DNA from: Diploptera punctata
Taxonomy: Eukaryota; Arthropoda; Insecta; Blattodea; Blaberidae
DNA length: 64,000 nt
Assembly: GCA_030220185.1 (NCBI GenBank)
Contig: JASPKZ010007797.1
Span: 2,276,001-2,340,000, forward strand
Reading direction: 5' to 3'
Shown: one piece after another, positions 30,345 through 42,119 of the stretch
Layout of the letters: each line of letters starts with the position of its first letter
Position numbering within the stretch: position 1 is the first letter of the stretch
Position numbers and translations under genes: made by a program
Notes under the pieces: model-generated
Seen by the model: only the letters and a program-made list of their open reading frames with translations
What the model was told of the DNA's origin: nothing
Databases searched by the model: none

Positions 30345-30632
30345 AAATATTAACTAACTAACTGGCAATATCGAACCCCAGGTTCGTGGCCGCGCTGACA
30401 TAAGTTCTCCATACATCCGTATCGTGAGCTGTTTTCCAATCATTCCCTGTATAATCTACTTCCCTCAATAATAGTTCACCTCATTCTTGGTCTATTATTA
30501 ACTGGGCGTTTTTCCTCTGGTTTTCCTATAAGAAGCTTCCATGCACGGCTTTCATTCCCATTCGTGTCAGATGCCCTGCCCATCGCAGTCTACGAGACTT
30601 AACCGTTCTTATTATATCTGGCTTCATAAAAG
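30345..30632 (-). mobile_element. RTE-like LINE 3' end
   Basis: The plus strand begins TTAACTAACTAACTGGCA, then the usual CCTCATTCTTGGTC and CTGGGCGTTTTTCCTCTGG blocks, ending at the GCTTCATAAA segment. 5'-truncated. Abuts the Penelope-like relic. Confidence 0.8.
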
Positions 30633-30635
30633 ATC

Positions 30636-32450
30636 ACAATACAAAATTAGTACCTGGTAAATCAGTATCAATAAATCAAAATTTTAAAAATCTCAAAAAC
30701 CTTAAAGTCAAACTAAAAAAAAAACACACAATACATACAAAAGCTGATAAAGGCAATGCCATATTATTAATAAATAAAGGAGAATACATAGATAAAACAA
30801 AACAAAGCATTCATAGAATAAAAATAAATACCAAAGAGAAATTAACGAAATCCTAAAAAAAACTGCGATACCATAATAAAAAAACGAACACAAAGCAGAC
30901 AACATAAACAACCAAAAAAGGAACAATAGAGCTATCAACTACAAATGGACTAACAACAATACCACCTCACCAGTAATGAAAGCCCTCAAAAGTACATAAA
31001 CAAGACATTCCCATAAGACCGGTCATTAACTGCATAAATGCATCAACTTTTAAACTGTCTAAACTAATTGCCACAAAACTCAACGAAGAAATTACGCTAC
31101 AAAACAAATATACAATAAAAAAAATCATATAATCTAGCCGATCAAATAAAAAATCTAAAAATGAACAAAAAACACTAAATTAGCGTCATTCGACTATAAA
31201 AAATCTACATATAAACATCCCAATCAATGAAACAATATAAATAATAGAACAGAAACTACAAGAAAAAAACAAACAGAAAGTACACCGAACAATTAAACAA
31301 AATTATTAAATCAATTTTAAAACAAAACTTTTTAAATTCAACAATGGAATCTACACCAGGACGACGGAATGCCAATGGACGGTCCAACATCAGGCATCCG
31401 ATTTGAAATATTTCTACAGCACCTAGAAGACAAACATTTTGAAAAACTAAAATAAAAATTGAAAATCCAACTGTTGGCGAGATATGTCGATGACCTATTA
31501 ATAATATATGAAAGTGACAGGCACATAGAAAAAGAAATTGCAGATGAATTAAACAAAATGCACAACAAAATACAATTTACAGAAGAAACTGAAAAAAACA
31601 ACTCCATAAAATATCTAGACTTAACATTTTTTAAAATCTTACTAGCAGTAGTTTAGACATAAGCAAGCATATACAGATAACCACCCAGCAATACAATATC
31701 TATCACCAGAAATCAAGACACTCTATACAACAGCCTAATAAACAGCCTAATAAACAGAATGTTAAAGCTACCATTAAATAAACATACTACAACAAAGAAC
31801 TAAATTATATATAATCTGTAGCAAGAAAAATGGTTATAAAGAAGAAATGATCGAGAAGTTGGTCAGAAAACAAAAAGAAGAAGAACAATTTAACAAATAT
31901 AACAAAACTAGAAAAATAATGTATTTGAAATAGGCCTACAAGTAATTGGATTACACAAACTTATACAGGAAATGAAACGATCAAATTAGCTAATTCGATC
32001 AAGAAACAAGATAGAAACATTAAAATCGCCTTTAAAACTAATAACAAACTCAAACAACATCGTATTAAACAAAATTGAAGTAGCAAATAAATACGAAAAT
32101 AAAGGCGTTTATGAACTAAAGTGCAACAATTGCGACAAGTTTTCCATAGGTAGAACAACAAGACATTTTAACACAGGATACTCTGAACATTTTTTAAGTT
32201 GTATTAATAACGAAGAAAATCAAGTTTTGCCAAACATATACTAGAAACGGGTCATCAGTTCAACCAAATCGATAATACTATGTCAATATTACACAGAGAG
32301 TATAACAAAAAGATTAGCATCCTTAAAGACATAGACATTTTAAAAGAAGCTCAGTGAGAACACACCTAAGCCCATTGTACAACTTACACAACATCAGTAT
32401 CAGTTGAACTGCAGAAGGCGAAACATCATTTTGAAAGGTATTCATGTTTT
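30636..32450 (+). mobile_element. Penelope-like element relic (GIY-YIG type)
   Basis: Retroelement with RT followed by a GIY-YIG endonuclease. In order: HTKADKGNAILLINKGEYI (30735, N-terminal RT region), HKQDIPIRPVINCINAS (about 30990), a YKHPNQ/INIPINET-like piece (31190-31230), the catalytic RYVDDLLIIYESD (31478), NNSIKYLDLTF, then GVYELKCNNCDKFSIG with RHFNTGYSEHF (32107-32190). The endonuclease Tyr of the second motif is Ser. Many frameshifts. The 3' region includes CTGCAGAAGGCGAAAC (32409), like the repeat ends at 1 and 59241. Lysine-rich, A-rich coding strand. Confidence 0.85.
31459..31656 (+). pseudogene. Penelope-like RT catalytic segment
   Basis: The open 65-codon part of the Penelope-like RT. 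YVDD supplies two of the catalytic Asp residues; the downstream FTEETEKNNSIKYLDL matches the conserved segment after the palm. Frame is lost on both sides. Confidence 0.85.
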
Positions 32451-32602
32451 AAAGTTTCAAACTGTAGATGTAATTGATTCGATATTTTACTGTTCTCTAG
32501 TATCTATGTTCATTTTGTATAACCTGATACAAATACCGTAGGATGATTCAATTAGTCTTAACTGGTCTGATGTTACGGTCCAGCATTCACTTGAGGAAAA
32601 AT

Positions 32603-32604
<2 letters not shown>

Positions 32605-32636
<32 letters not shown>

Positions 32637-32730
32637 GAAGACGAGGCCAGACTTAATATATATACATTTTGGGTCATTGTAGTCCAGAAAATGGTGGATA
32701 TTATTTGTCCTTTTTCGACGTTTTTTTTTT
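32605..32730 (+). repeat. TA run plus unnamed repeat
   Basis: TA microsatellite (32607-32635) and then the TTTTGGGTCATTGTAG block shared with 8765-8845. Confidence 0.6.
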
Positions 32731-33091
32731 ACTTATTGGTCCTTTTTTTAGATCTTAACTGCTTTTTTTTTTTTTGCAACATTGCTTTCTTTTGACTACA
32801 TTTATACAATTTGTGCAATTCAAGAATCCGAAGAGTCTAGTCTCAATTCTAACTTATTTTAAAAACACTATCTAGCTTTTACTTTCCAAAGACTTTTCAC
32901 ATTGCAAACACTTTTGTTCTGCGAGAAACTATCGAACCCTCACAAAATATTCCGTTATTTTTAACCAGCCTACTGACCGCCGGATATCCACTGCGGGTTC
33001 GCTGTATTAATTCTAGGTGAAAAAAATTGTTCGTTCTAAGTTATCCAAGAACTTTTTTTAATGAACATAGAATTCGTTTTTTAAGCTATGT

Positions 33092-33127
<36 letters not shown>

Positions 33128-33370
33128 GTATGAAAGAATATTTTTAGTCATTTTTTTTCGCAACGTATATTTTAACATCACTAGAATTTTGTACTTTTTA
33201 AACACTTTTTTAATTATATTCATTCAAAATGCGTTGAAGCTAAATTATTTGAGTTGAATTATCTTTTTACGTCCTTTTTTTCAGTTTTTAGTTACTTTTT
33301 AGGATATCTTTAGGCTTTTAATGGTCTTTTATAGGCATTTTATAGATCCTCAACTTCCGAGCCTTAATTA
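32731..33370. other. No recognised feature; TA run inside
   Basis: T-rich DNA with a TA run at 33093-33124 and a CTTCCGAGCC block near 33357 that is inverse to 8674. Confidence 0.4.
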
Positions 33371-33644
33371 TATAATAATAATAATAATAATCTTAATTCA
33401 ATAACTTTATAAAGCTTTAATTATGTTAATTTTTTGTGCATTGTGTTTTAATGTTGTTTGTATTGTTCCACAAAACTATCTAAATCTGTTTAGTTTTATT
33501 TGGACCAATAATTCAGTAAGATCGAGAGGCTAGTTTTGCAATTGAACAGTCTAACATTACATTGAGAACCAATTTTTACGAATATGACTTGCTTATATAA
33601 AATATCAACAAGAGTCCTTCTACAATCCCTCTTTAATAACCTAT

Positions 33645-33740
33645 TTAAACAGTGTGTGTGTGTGTGTTGTTGTTTCTCTCTTTCTCCTCTCTCTCTCTCT
33701 CTCTCTCTCTGTCTATCGATCTGTGTGTGTGTGTGTGTTA
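33645..33740. repeat. GT and CT microsatellites
   Basis: GT (33652-33668), CT (33690-33710) and GT (33722-33738) runs in succession. Confidence 0.9.
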
Positions 33741-34084
33741 AAATTTCATTTAGAGAAAAGAACACTGGAAAGTGCAATTATATGAAATTGGAATTTTTAA
33801 AATAATATTTTTAACACTCTCCCCTCATTTTAAGAGTGGGATTAAACATAGGACAGTCGTGAATGTTAGAAATAATCCCAAACTTATTTTCAACTTGCAA
33901 TTATAATGTTTTTGTTTTGGCTTAACTTATTTTCAGTACGTAAAGTTATCAGAAATTAAAAAAAATGAGTGTTATGTCATTAATAAAAACTCGAAATACA
34001 CGAGGATTAAAAAATAAAAGTAGCGTGTATTTTAATATGAAAGATATACGCTGCAAGCAAATTTCAAGATTTAATTTTGAATAA

Positions 34085-34260
34085 ACTGAATATTGGTTAG
34101 AACATTCATAAGACCATATAGATAAGCGCTATGGTCCAGGGTTCGATTCCTATCGGCTTAAATTTCCTCATTGGAGGTTTTCAAGGTTTTCCTTAACCGT
34201 AAGCAAATTCTAGGAAATTAGTCAACATTTCCCAAAAATGTACTAAGTAGGTGGACTTAT
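34085..34260 (+). mobile_element. tRNA-like SINE fragment
   Basis: B box GGTTCGATTCC at about 34141, followed by TTCCTCATTGGAGG and AGGTTTTCCTTAACCGTAAG, a body resembling other tRNA-derived SINEs here. The head is poor. Confidence 0.5.
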
Positions 34261-35214
34261 TTCGTGTATTTGTTTGTGACCTTATGTAATAAGCATTTTT
34301 ATGTCCTCGAATAGTAAAAACAAATGACTGTGTGGTCAAAACGTTCGTATGTTATCCAGAACGAAACGTTAAAAATAAAGGGCTGTTCGAGTATTCTGCG
34401 GGCCTATCATGGCTACTTTGATTATCTGATCGGGAAAGAAGTGAGTATTGACGTCATAACCAGATATAACCACACTAATAACCAGCGATAACGACACAAA
34501 TAACCAGCGATAACCACACTACTAACCACTTAAAAACCCACTGCCACAGCATTTCTGTCGATTATAACTGGTTTCAACAATAAAGCTCTGCCGATAACGG
34601 TGCTTCTCTGTCGGTAACAAAGATTTATGTCCGAATTTAACCGCGTAAAACACAAACAAATGTACATATTTAACTGCGTAAAATAAAAACAAGGGTGCTC
34701 CATGGGATTCACTTAGGTTAGAGTAATTTAATTAGGTTAGCTTTTAGGATTGTAATATTTTAAATGTTTAAATACGTAAAAAAATTACCTCTTCATCACA
34801 ATTATTTTATGGGAATTCAAAATGGCTAATTTATGCTCAGCCCGCAGAGCACTAGCTTCCCCAAATAAAGGAATAATATCAGAAAAATAATCGAATAATA
34901 GCTGAAAACAAAACATTTTTGCAATTTTTAATTTGTTGAAATTAAAACTAAAATTAAATAGGCTTGATGTGTCATACCAATCAGAATCATGGAAACTAAA
35001 CACAGATAAAATGGAAATGTCTTGAGAGAAAGGTGATTATTAATTATTATACTGCGCTGCTTACACAATGTCTTCTGGAGTTTAATTCAAATCGACTGCA
35101 AATTTTTATTAATCGCTATTTGCGTCGTAAACTAAATATAAGATGAGCAGTTATTAAACAAAAGAAACCCAATAGCAAGATAACAAGCTGTTATGTGAGC
35201 TAATTTAGTTACGC
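34261..35214. other. Unrecognised; degenerate ATAACCA repeats
   Basis: 34455-34535 has several imperfect ATAACCAGCGATAAC units. The rest, including small ORFs, is unassigned. Confidence 0.4.
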
Positions 35215-35655
35215 TTATTTACCCTAATATTTTGTGGATGCGAATCATGTACTCTTACTTAAAGGGAGGAAATAAGATTACGAGTATTTGAGAATAAAGT
35301 CCTTAGAAACATTTTTGGGCCAAAAAGAGATGAACAGTTGAATGGAGAAAACTGAATAATAGTGAGCTACATGGTACGTATAGGAAGCCAGATATATTAA
35401 GAACAGTTAAGTCTCATAGACTGTGATGAACAGGACATGTGGCACGAATGGGGAATGAAATACGTGCATGGAGGATTGTTCTAGGAAAATCAGAAGACCA
35501 AGAGAGAGTTGGGAGAATAACATTATCCATGATTTGAGGGAAGTAGATTATACAGGGGATGATTGGAAAACATTAGTTCTGGATAGGGATGTATGGAGAG
35601 CTTATGTTTGCGCGGCCATGAACCTACGGATTCGATAGAGCCAGTGAGTTAGTTA
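35215..35655 (+). pseudogene. RTE-like LINE C-terminus and 3' end
   Basis: Shows CESCTLT, RLRVFENKVLRN-type and PKRDEQLNGEN segments. 3' UTR with GATAGGGATGTATGGAG and terminus GATTCGATAGAGCCAGTGAG. A family C SINE follows immediately. Confidence 0.8.
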
Positions 35656-35659
35656 TTTA

Positions 35660-35962
35660 CTCCCAGATCTCAACGAGTTAAATGTGGTCGACATATCACA
35701 TCAGTGAGACACCTAGTGGGGAACTAAGGTATTACCTGGATGGCCAACGGTCGGTAAATTTTGCATAGAAGCCTCTTAACTCAGGATTGCGGTTCTTTAA
35801 CGAGCTTCAGGCTCGGTATCCATGGCTTAGGTTCCCTCCCGGAGGACTTGTCCCTTGGATTTCCCCATCCTAAAACCCATCGACCTCGACCGGGTTTGAA
35901 CAAGAGTCCCACGGAACTAGAGGCAGGGAACCTAACCACTAGCCCACTGCAGTCGACTAAGC
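35660..35962 (-). mobile_element. tRNA-derived SINE, family C
   Basis: The minus strand begins with a TGGGCTAGTGGTTAGG A-box region. The B box is near 35910 (plus CGGGTTTGAAC). It continues through CCCGGGAGGGAA and GAGCCTGAAG-like blocks. Confidence 0.78.
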
Positions 35963-36300
35963 TACATTAAAATCACAAAATGGAGATGGATTAGCTATAT
36001 TTTAAGAAAACCTAAAAGATCCATAGAAAAAGTAACGTTTGATTGGAATCCCTAGGATCCCGAAGAAGTCGAAGACTGAAAAGATATGAAAAAGGAAAAT
36101 AGAAGGTGATGGAAGAAAGAAAGACTTGGGAAGGAGTTGAAAAAATGGCAACCAACAGGAATAGTTGAAAAATATTTACTACTACTATTTTTATTTACAA
36201 TTTGTATAAGAACGTTGTAATAGTACTGAAAATATGGAAAGACCAGCAATTTGGAGTTGGAAGAGGCTAGCAAAAAGCCTAAACCGTGACGAAGAAGAAG
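35963..36300 (+). pseudogene. LINE C-terminal relic
   Basis: KWRWISYILRKPKRSIEKVT followed by FDWNP is the GHTLRK/EWNP region of the family at 12440. Decayed, with a short unrelated insert; a KRLAKSLNRDEEE tail near 36270. Confidence 0.6.
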
Positions 36301-36526
36301 ACTAAAAATATCTTAATTGCTAAACATGTTATGTCAGGTCTTTGGCGGTTTTTCTCTTTGTTTCAATAAGTACCAATTTCGAAGAATAGTGTATATGGAG
36401 CGTAAATAATATAAATTACCAAATATATTTTGAGATTATAGCACAAATAACTGAACGATAAAATTATAATATATTTTGTTCCTAATCACTCTGGTTTTCA
36501 TAGTTTTTATTTCCGTCCATTTTTAA

Positions 36527-37087
36527 GACTATTTAACTTATGCCGCAAATGGTAGCCAATGACCAATCACGTTTCAATGAGTTTTATTTTACAACCAATG
36601 AGTCTTGTTTCATCTTGCTCTTTATCGATTTATTTTTATCAGCTGCTTCTTTTGTGATAAAAAAGCACCTGTTTAATATTCTGAACACTCAGAGCATTAT
36701 TTTTCTCCACCAAATACATCGAATAAAGCAAATAATGAACAGATTCCTTAATTTTACTGAGTTGTTTACTAAAAAAATAAATTAATAACTTATAATGTTG
36801 ATTATAATATATAGATTGACATGTTTCATTATTTCTCCACTAGGATGCATTCTTACAATATTGCGATCCTATTTGGCAATACATAATATGATCAAATAGT
36901 AGAAACATAACCTCACATTTCTGAATTGTTTTCAAACATCACCATTTACATTAAATATATTATTTTAAAATACCAGTAACTATATTTAAATAATGATTTT
37001 TGAGTAAACAGCTTAATTTTATTCGTTAAATAGCCCTAACAAATGCCACTTCTGATTTTCAAATCATTCGCGACGTTACTTATGATA
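36527..37087 (-). mobile_element. Hairpin-ended dispersed family, copy D
   Basis: Begins GACTATTTAAC and includes TGACCAATCACGTTTCAATG and the ATTTCTCCACTAG block. The terminal hairpin is partly deleted (only GCCACTTCTGATTTTC and GACGTTACTTATGAT remain). Confidence 0.75.
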
Positions 37088-37394
37088 AATACTTTTTCAA
37101 TCATATAACAAAGTTGCACTAATTTTTATACTGTGTTTATAACGTCTAACAGCATTTCTTATTGAGATAAGCGAGAAAATGGATATCCAAATAATAAAAT
37201 TGTAAATCGTATCTCCACAATTTTCACCTTACATGATCAAACTCAGGACCTCCAAACGTAAGTTGAAAAGAAACTGTAAAAAATGATTTGGTTACTAGAT
37301 AGATCATCGGTTGATTAATGTCTTTGACATCGCCCGATTCCTAATTGCCAATTTTGTCGGTCCATCTAATCTCCTAGGTGTAGATGTTTCTCCT

Positions 37395-37720
37395 TCATGT
37401 ATAAATATATTCCCTGACTCCAGGAAGTGTTAGGTCTTCCTCTGTCTCGTCTTCCCTCAGGTTTCTATTCCAAAACACATTTTGTAGCCGATTCTCTTCC
37501 ATTTGCTCGACATGTAAGTACCATCTTAATTGCCGAGTTTTAGTATAATCTAAAATAGTGTCTTCAATCTTCATTTTATCCCTTATAACTGAGTTTCTAT
37601 TTTTCTCTTCTTGAAATTCTTGTTGTCTTTCGTATAAAATCAATTTCCGTTGAGACAATATATTTATTTGCAACTGATCGAAAGATGGACATCTGAAAGC
37701 ACTCCTGTTCCTGCCAGGTG
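37395..37720 (-). pseudogene. LINE C-terminal fragment
   Basis: The minus strand reads RNSVIRDKMKIEDTILDYTK and RQLRWYLHVEQMEENRL, the RNE-IREKM / WYGHV-RM region of the YGAEVW LINE family. Confidence 0.65.
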
Positions 37721-38300
37721 ATGCAGTATGCCATCTCCCTCCCATCAGAAAAAAAATAACAGTGAATGCTAATAAACCTAAAACCCCCATTACGCTATAT
37801 TTGGTTACTATCAATCTTAAAAACGTTTCCTATTTTTATAAACTAATGTGTGCGGTAAAAAATAAAAACAAAGTTTCTTTTGGTGAATCTATAAGCAAGT
37901 AGAACATGATATGAAGAACAGATACAGAAATACATTTAGGGAGGAAGAGCGAAAGATGGTAATGTGGCACATCATAATTAGTAAAGTGAGATAATGGGGG
38001 TCATAAAACTAGAAAGCGTAAAGTTTGAGACCAGGAAATACGGTATCAACAAGTTTAATATGTTCCGATGTCATTTTCATTTTATCTCTTACCGCATTAC
38101 CAGCTGTGATTCTACAGAGTGTTCAAAACAAATATAATACATCCATACGTAGAGCTATTGTTTGGGCGAGGAATTATATGGAATTTCATGGTGTAAATTA
38201 TCAATTACAGCACACTGAAACAAATATATTTTTTTTTACGTTTTATGATGTGTGGAATCGAATGGAAACCAAAGAAAAGTTCGTATTTTATAATACTGTA
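37721..38300. other. No recognised feature
   Basis: ORFs at 37721-37814 and 38025-38318 have no recognisable domain. Confidence 0.4.
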
Positions 38301-38304
38301 TTTT

Positions 38305-39255
38305 GGAAAAGACGATAGTATGTGCCGATGCTGAAGTATTATTAGACAATAGCGAGCAGATACTAAATGCCAACATGGACACTCTGTTGAGTAACACTAA
38401 GAAATTGGGACTGAAAATAAAAAGTAAATATATGTATACACACAGAAAATTATTGTGTAATGGAAATTAACAGTTAATGACAAATAATAAAATTTTCAAG
38501 AAGTGATGGGTGATTTCAAATACCTAGCAACAATAATTACAAACGGGAATGAGGCGCACAAAGTGTTGGACATAGGTTCAATTCTGAAAATGCACGCTAT
38601 TATGCATTACAGGAACTCTTATATCAACTTCTCCAAAAAGATTGAATTAAACCGAAAATGTATGAAACTATTATTCATCCAGTTAGACCTATATTACAAG
38701 GATGGGAAACATTGACCCATACTTGAAGGGAGAAAAGATTACGAGTATTTGAGGATAAAGTTCTTAGGAAAATGTTTGTATCAAAGAGAGATGAGCACAT
38801 AGGTGAATGGAGAAGACTTCTTAACAATGAGCTACCTGATATTTATGGGAAACCAGGTATAATAAGAACAGTAAAGTCTCGTAGGAAAATGTTTGTATCA
38901 AAGAGAGATGAGCACATAGGTGAATGGAGAAGACTTCTTAACAATGAGCTACCTGATATTTATGGGAAACCAGGTATAATAAGAACAGTAAAGTCTCGTA
39001 GACTGCGATGGGTAGGGCTTGAGGAATGAATGGATAATGAAAGAGGAGCATGGAAATTTCTTTTAGGTAATCCGGAGCGAAAGCTCTCAGTAGGTAGGCC
39101 AGTAATGAGGTGGGAGAATAACATTAACCATGATTTGAGGGAGGTAGGCCTAAATTATACAGGAGATGATTAGAAAACGTTGGCATATGGATGTATGGAG
39201 AGTTTATTTTCGCGCCGCCATGAATTTACAGGTTCGATAGTGTTAGTTATAATAT
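38305..39255 (+). pseudogene. RTE-like LINE, longest plus copy
   Basis: Runs from a damaged RT box (VCADAEVLLDNSEQ for the expected YADD) through KKLGLKIKSKYM, FKYLATIITNGNE, VSKRDEHIGEWRRLLNNELP, KSRRLRWVG, and the 3' UTR to AGGTTCGATAGTG. The RT is inactive (Tyr to Cys, Asp to Glu-like changes). Contains an exact 117-bp duplication. Confidence 0.8.
38766..38999 (+). repeat. Exact in-frame 117-bp tandem duplication
   Basis: Units 38766-38882 and 38883-38999 look identical base for base. 117 is divisible by 3, so 39 residues (KMFVSKRDEH to KSRR) are repeated without a frame change. Confidence 0.95.
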
Positions 39256-39374
39256 TTTGGCAAAATCTTCATAGAAGTAAAATGTCATATTTTAATGAAC
39301 ATAGTATATCCTTTTATGTCTTCTAACGTTTCTGATACTGGTCTGTTTTTTTAACAAAAGTTCATACTTTCAGA

Positions 39375-39660
39375 AATCAGCAAATGGGAGTCAGTGACCA
39401 ATCACGTTTCAATGAATGTTGTTTTACAACCAATCACAGTCGTGTTTCACCTCGATATTTATCGAATTTTGATAACAAAATAAAGACAGCTAAACTCCTT
39501 TTTAATATTCTGAACAGGACAGAGCATTATTTTGCAATGACTGACTCTCGAACAAATACGTTGAATATAGCAAATAATGAACAGATTCCTTTGACCTACA
39601 CATTTGATAATTGTATGTTCAATAATTGTGTTTTAAATACTGTTTTTACTGACTTTTGTG
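39375..39660 (-). mobile_element. Hairpin-ended dispersed family, copy E (partial)
   Basis: GTGACCAATCACGTTTCAATG, TCGATATTTATCGAATTTTG, ATATTCTGAACAGG and AAATACGTTGAATATAGCAA in family order; both termini missing. Confidence 0.7.
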
Positions 39661-40326
39661 AAATACATTTAAAATAACCGTTTGTTTTTCTTTTACCACT
39701 AGCTAGTCAAAGGTTTGCCAGACTTGTGTTTTAAAAATTTAGATAGCGACACAGCAACAGAAGACTCGACACCTTCACCCATTTTGTTGCATCTGAATCG
39801 ACTGAAGCATGACTCAAATCCATCATCCAAATGTAATAAACTATTTTTAGTTGTAATTCTTGATTAGATATATTTTAGAATATTTTCTATGTTTTGAATA
39901 TTAGTTTCATTCAGGAAGAATAACACGTTTTATCAAAGGATATATTTTTAAATTAATGAACGGAACTACTTTTCCGAGTACTTATTCCTTTACATCGTAC
40001 ATCGATGTCCATAACCAATGAGCGAGCAGGTCACATGGTTTTGTTTTGGTGAGGATCACTTTAAGAGCTGATAGTATTTAGTTGTAGAAGGGATGGTAAA
40101 GTTTATTTATGTTTTGTTTTTTTAAAATAAATTATCATGTGTTAACAGTGACTTTCTTACGGGCTTTGGCCGTTCGTGCTTAATCCTGTTCCACAATTGT
40201 TCGGTTTATATAAACACACATTCAATCGTACATGTAAACAGATACAACACGTACTCTTCCCCCACCTCTTATGTCGTTTCATTTCTAACTGTGCTCTTAC
40301 AACGGTAAAATGTTTATATATATAAT
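39661..40326. other. No recognised feature
   Basis: No coding or repeat match recognised. Confidence 0.4.
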
Positions 40327-40640
40327 GTCCACCGCTGTGGTCTCGAGGTAGCGTGCTGCCTTGTCACGCAGGGGGCCCGGGCTCGATTCCCGGTCGGGAC
40401 AGGCTCCTGGGTGAGGTTTTTTTTCGGGGTTTTTCCTCATCTGTAAGACAAATGTCACGATGCTTAGGGCCCAAAGGTACCCGAAAATCATCCGGCCATC
40501 ATTATCATCATCATTATCCTTCACCCGGTGTGGAAAGAAACGGGAAGGTACCACACCTATAAATCCCTAGTAAAGCTGCAAAGCATAGCATGAAAATACT
40601 ATGATTGCAGTGAAAGACCTGTCCTCGTGTAGAATTACTA
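40327..40640 (+). mobile_element. tRNA-derived SINE, head A, 3' module 2
   Basis: Head GTCCACCGCTGTGGTCTCGA, B box GCTCGATTCCC, complete body and module 2. The tail is mutated to CTATCTAT and a TA run (40650-40686). Confidence 0.88.
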
Positions 40641-40654
40641 TCTATCTATATCTA

Positions 40655-40688
<34 letters not shown>

Positions 40689-40764
40689 CTTTTTCCCTCG
40701 TTCTTCTACTCTTTCTCTCCTTCAGTTCCTTATGTATTTATTTTTTTGTTTCTATCATTTCACA

Positions 40765-40894
40765 CAATAATTACAAATAGTAATGAGATGCACAAAGAAA
40801 TTAAACATAGGCTCAATTCTGGAACTACGTGTTGTTATGCATTACAGGGACTCGTGTCGTCCCAATACCTTTCAAAAAAACATTAAACTTAAAA
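40765..40894 (+). pseudogene. RTE-like LINE, part 1 (split by SINE)
   Basis: ATTACAAATAGTAATGAG, then CATAGGCTCAATTCTGGAAC and GGGACTCGTGTCGTCCCAA, ending at the SINE target site. Resumes at 41278. Confidence 0.8.
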
Positions 40895-41277
40895 CTTTTT
40901 TTTATGTCCCAGTTTGTCATTTTTTGACATTACTGTGTTCTCTTCTGGCAATTGCGTAATTGTAACTCCCTTCTGAGGTTGGGACGCCAGGAAGGTTGGG
41001 TTACGTTGCCCCGATGTTATGATGGGTGATGATAATGGTGCGCTATAGGAGAGTCCCTAATCCCAAGCTTAATCTAAGATGAATATGAATGATGATGATT
41101 GTGATGGCCATATGATGTTCGGGGACCGTTTGGGTCTTAACGTTTCCTGACATTTGTCTTACAGGTGAGGAAAAACCCCGATAAAAACCTCACCCAGAAA
41201 GCTGTTCCGACCAGGAATCGAACCCGGGCCCGCTGCGTGACAAGGCAGCACGCTACCTCGAGACCACAGCGGTGGAC
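40895..41277 (-). mobile_element. tRNA-derived SINE, head A, 3' module 1
   Basis: Full-length on the minus strand: GTCCACCGCTGTGGTCTCGA, B box GGTTCGATTCC, module 1 with CAACCTTCCTGGCGTCCCAA, ending in A-rich sequence. The flanking duplication TAAACTTAAAA (40884-40894) / TAAACTGAAAA (41278-41288) shows insertion into the RTE copy. Confidence 0.92.
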
Positions 41278-41590
41278 TAAACTGAAAATATATAATCTAT
41301 TATTCTACTAGTTATAGTATATGGATGTGAAACATGGACTCTTATTTTAAGGGAGGAAAGGAGATTACGAGTATTTGAGAATAAAGTTCTTAGGAAAATT
41401 TTTGGACCAAAGAGAGATGAGCAGACAGGTGAATGGAGAAGACTACATAATAGTGAACTGTATGTTCTTTTTAGGAAGTTAGATATAACAACAGTTCAGT
41501 TTCGTAGACTGCGATGGGCATGAATGGGGAATGAAAGACGTGCATGGAAACTTCTTGTAGGAAAACCAAAGGGAAAATATAATTCCAGAA
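41278..41590 (+). pseudogene. RTE-like LINE, part 2 (split by SINE)
   Basis: Continues with YGCETWTLILREERRLRVFE-like coding and RKIFGPKRDEQTGEWRRLHN, ending GAAAACCAAAGGGAAAATAT. 3' end missing. Confidence 0.8.
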
Positions 41591-41880
41591 CATTATCGAT
41601 TCAATGAAAGTGTGGTCTGTACGCCACTGACTTCTATCCGAAGAAGGAAATGGATTTGCTGGAAGCGCCATTAATAACGCTGTTGTTGACTCTCGGTCAA
41701 TGGAGCTTCGTAATGATATAAACTCTTGTGTTAACTTTATACATTACACATATTGCTCAAGAACCGGGCGGATCTCTCTTAACAAGAGTTACATTTTCAG
41801 AATTCCTAATTTTTCTCTTTTTATTAAGGATTTTCTCTACATTACAGTAGTTATCCTTCAGCCCAAATGTATTTTGTTCC
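41591..41880. other. No recognised feature
   Basis: No recognised coding or repeat signal. Confidence 0.4.
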
Positions 41881-42119
41881 GCCACAGATATCTATCCTCA
41901 GCATCTTCTTCTTTGAGTCTCTGCCGTTCATGTTTCTTCTCACTTTATCCATCCACTGTTTCCTGGCCCCCCCTCCTCCTACCTTCAGCATTCCAACCCA
42001 GCATCGTTCTTGGGATTCTATTATTCTCCGTTCTCTTCAGATATTCATACCATTTCAATCTTCGTTCTTCCATTACTTCTATAATATTATGTTTAACATT
42101 CATTATGTCTCTAATTTTC
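41881..42119 (-). pseudogene. LINE C-terminus, duplicated copy 1
   Basis: The minus strand encodes RDIMNVKHNIIEVMEERRLK, WYEYLKRTENNRIP and WNAEGRRRGG. The same segment recurs at 42496-42725 on the other side of a SINE. Confidence 0.75.

Noticed and set aside
33496..33805. ORFs with Arg/Glu or Val/Cys runs
   Set aside because: They translate GT and CT microsatellites.
34715..34745. Telomeric TTAGG repeats
   Set aside because: Only two separated TTAGG-like units, far from a tandem array.
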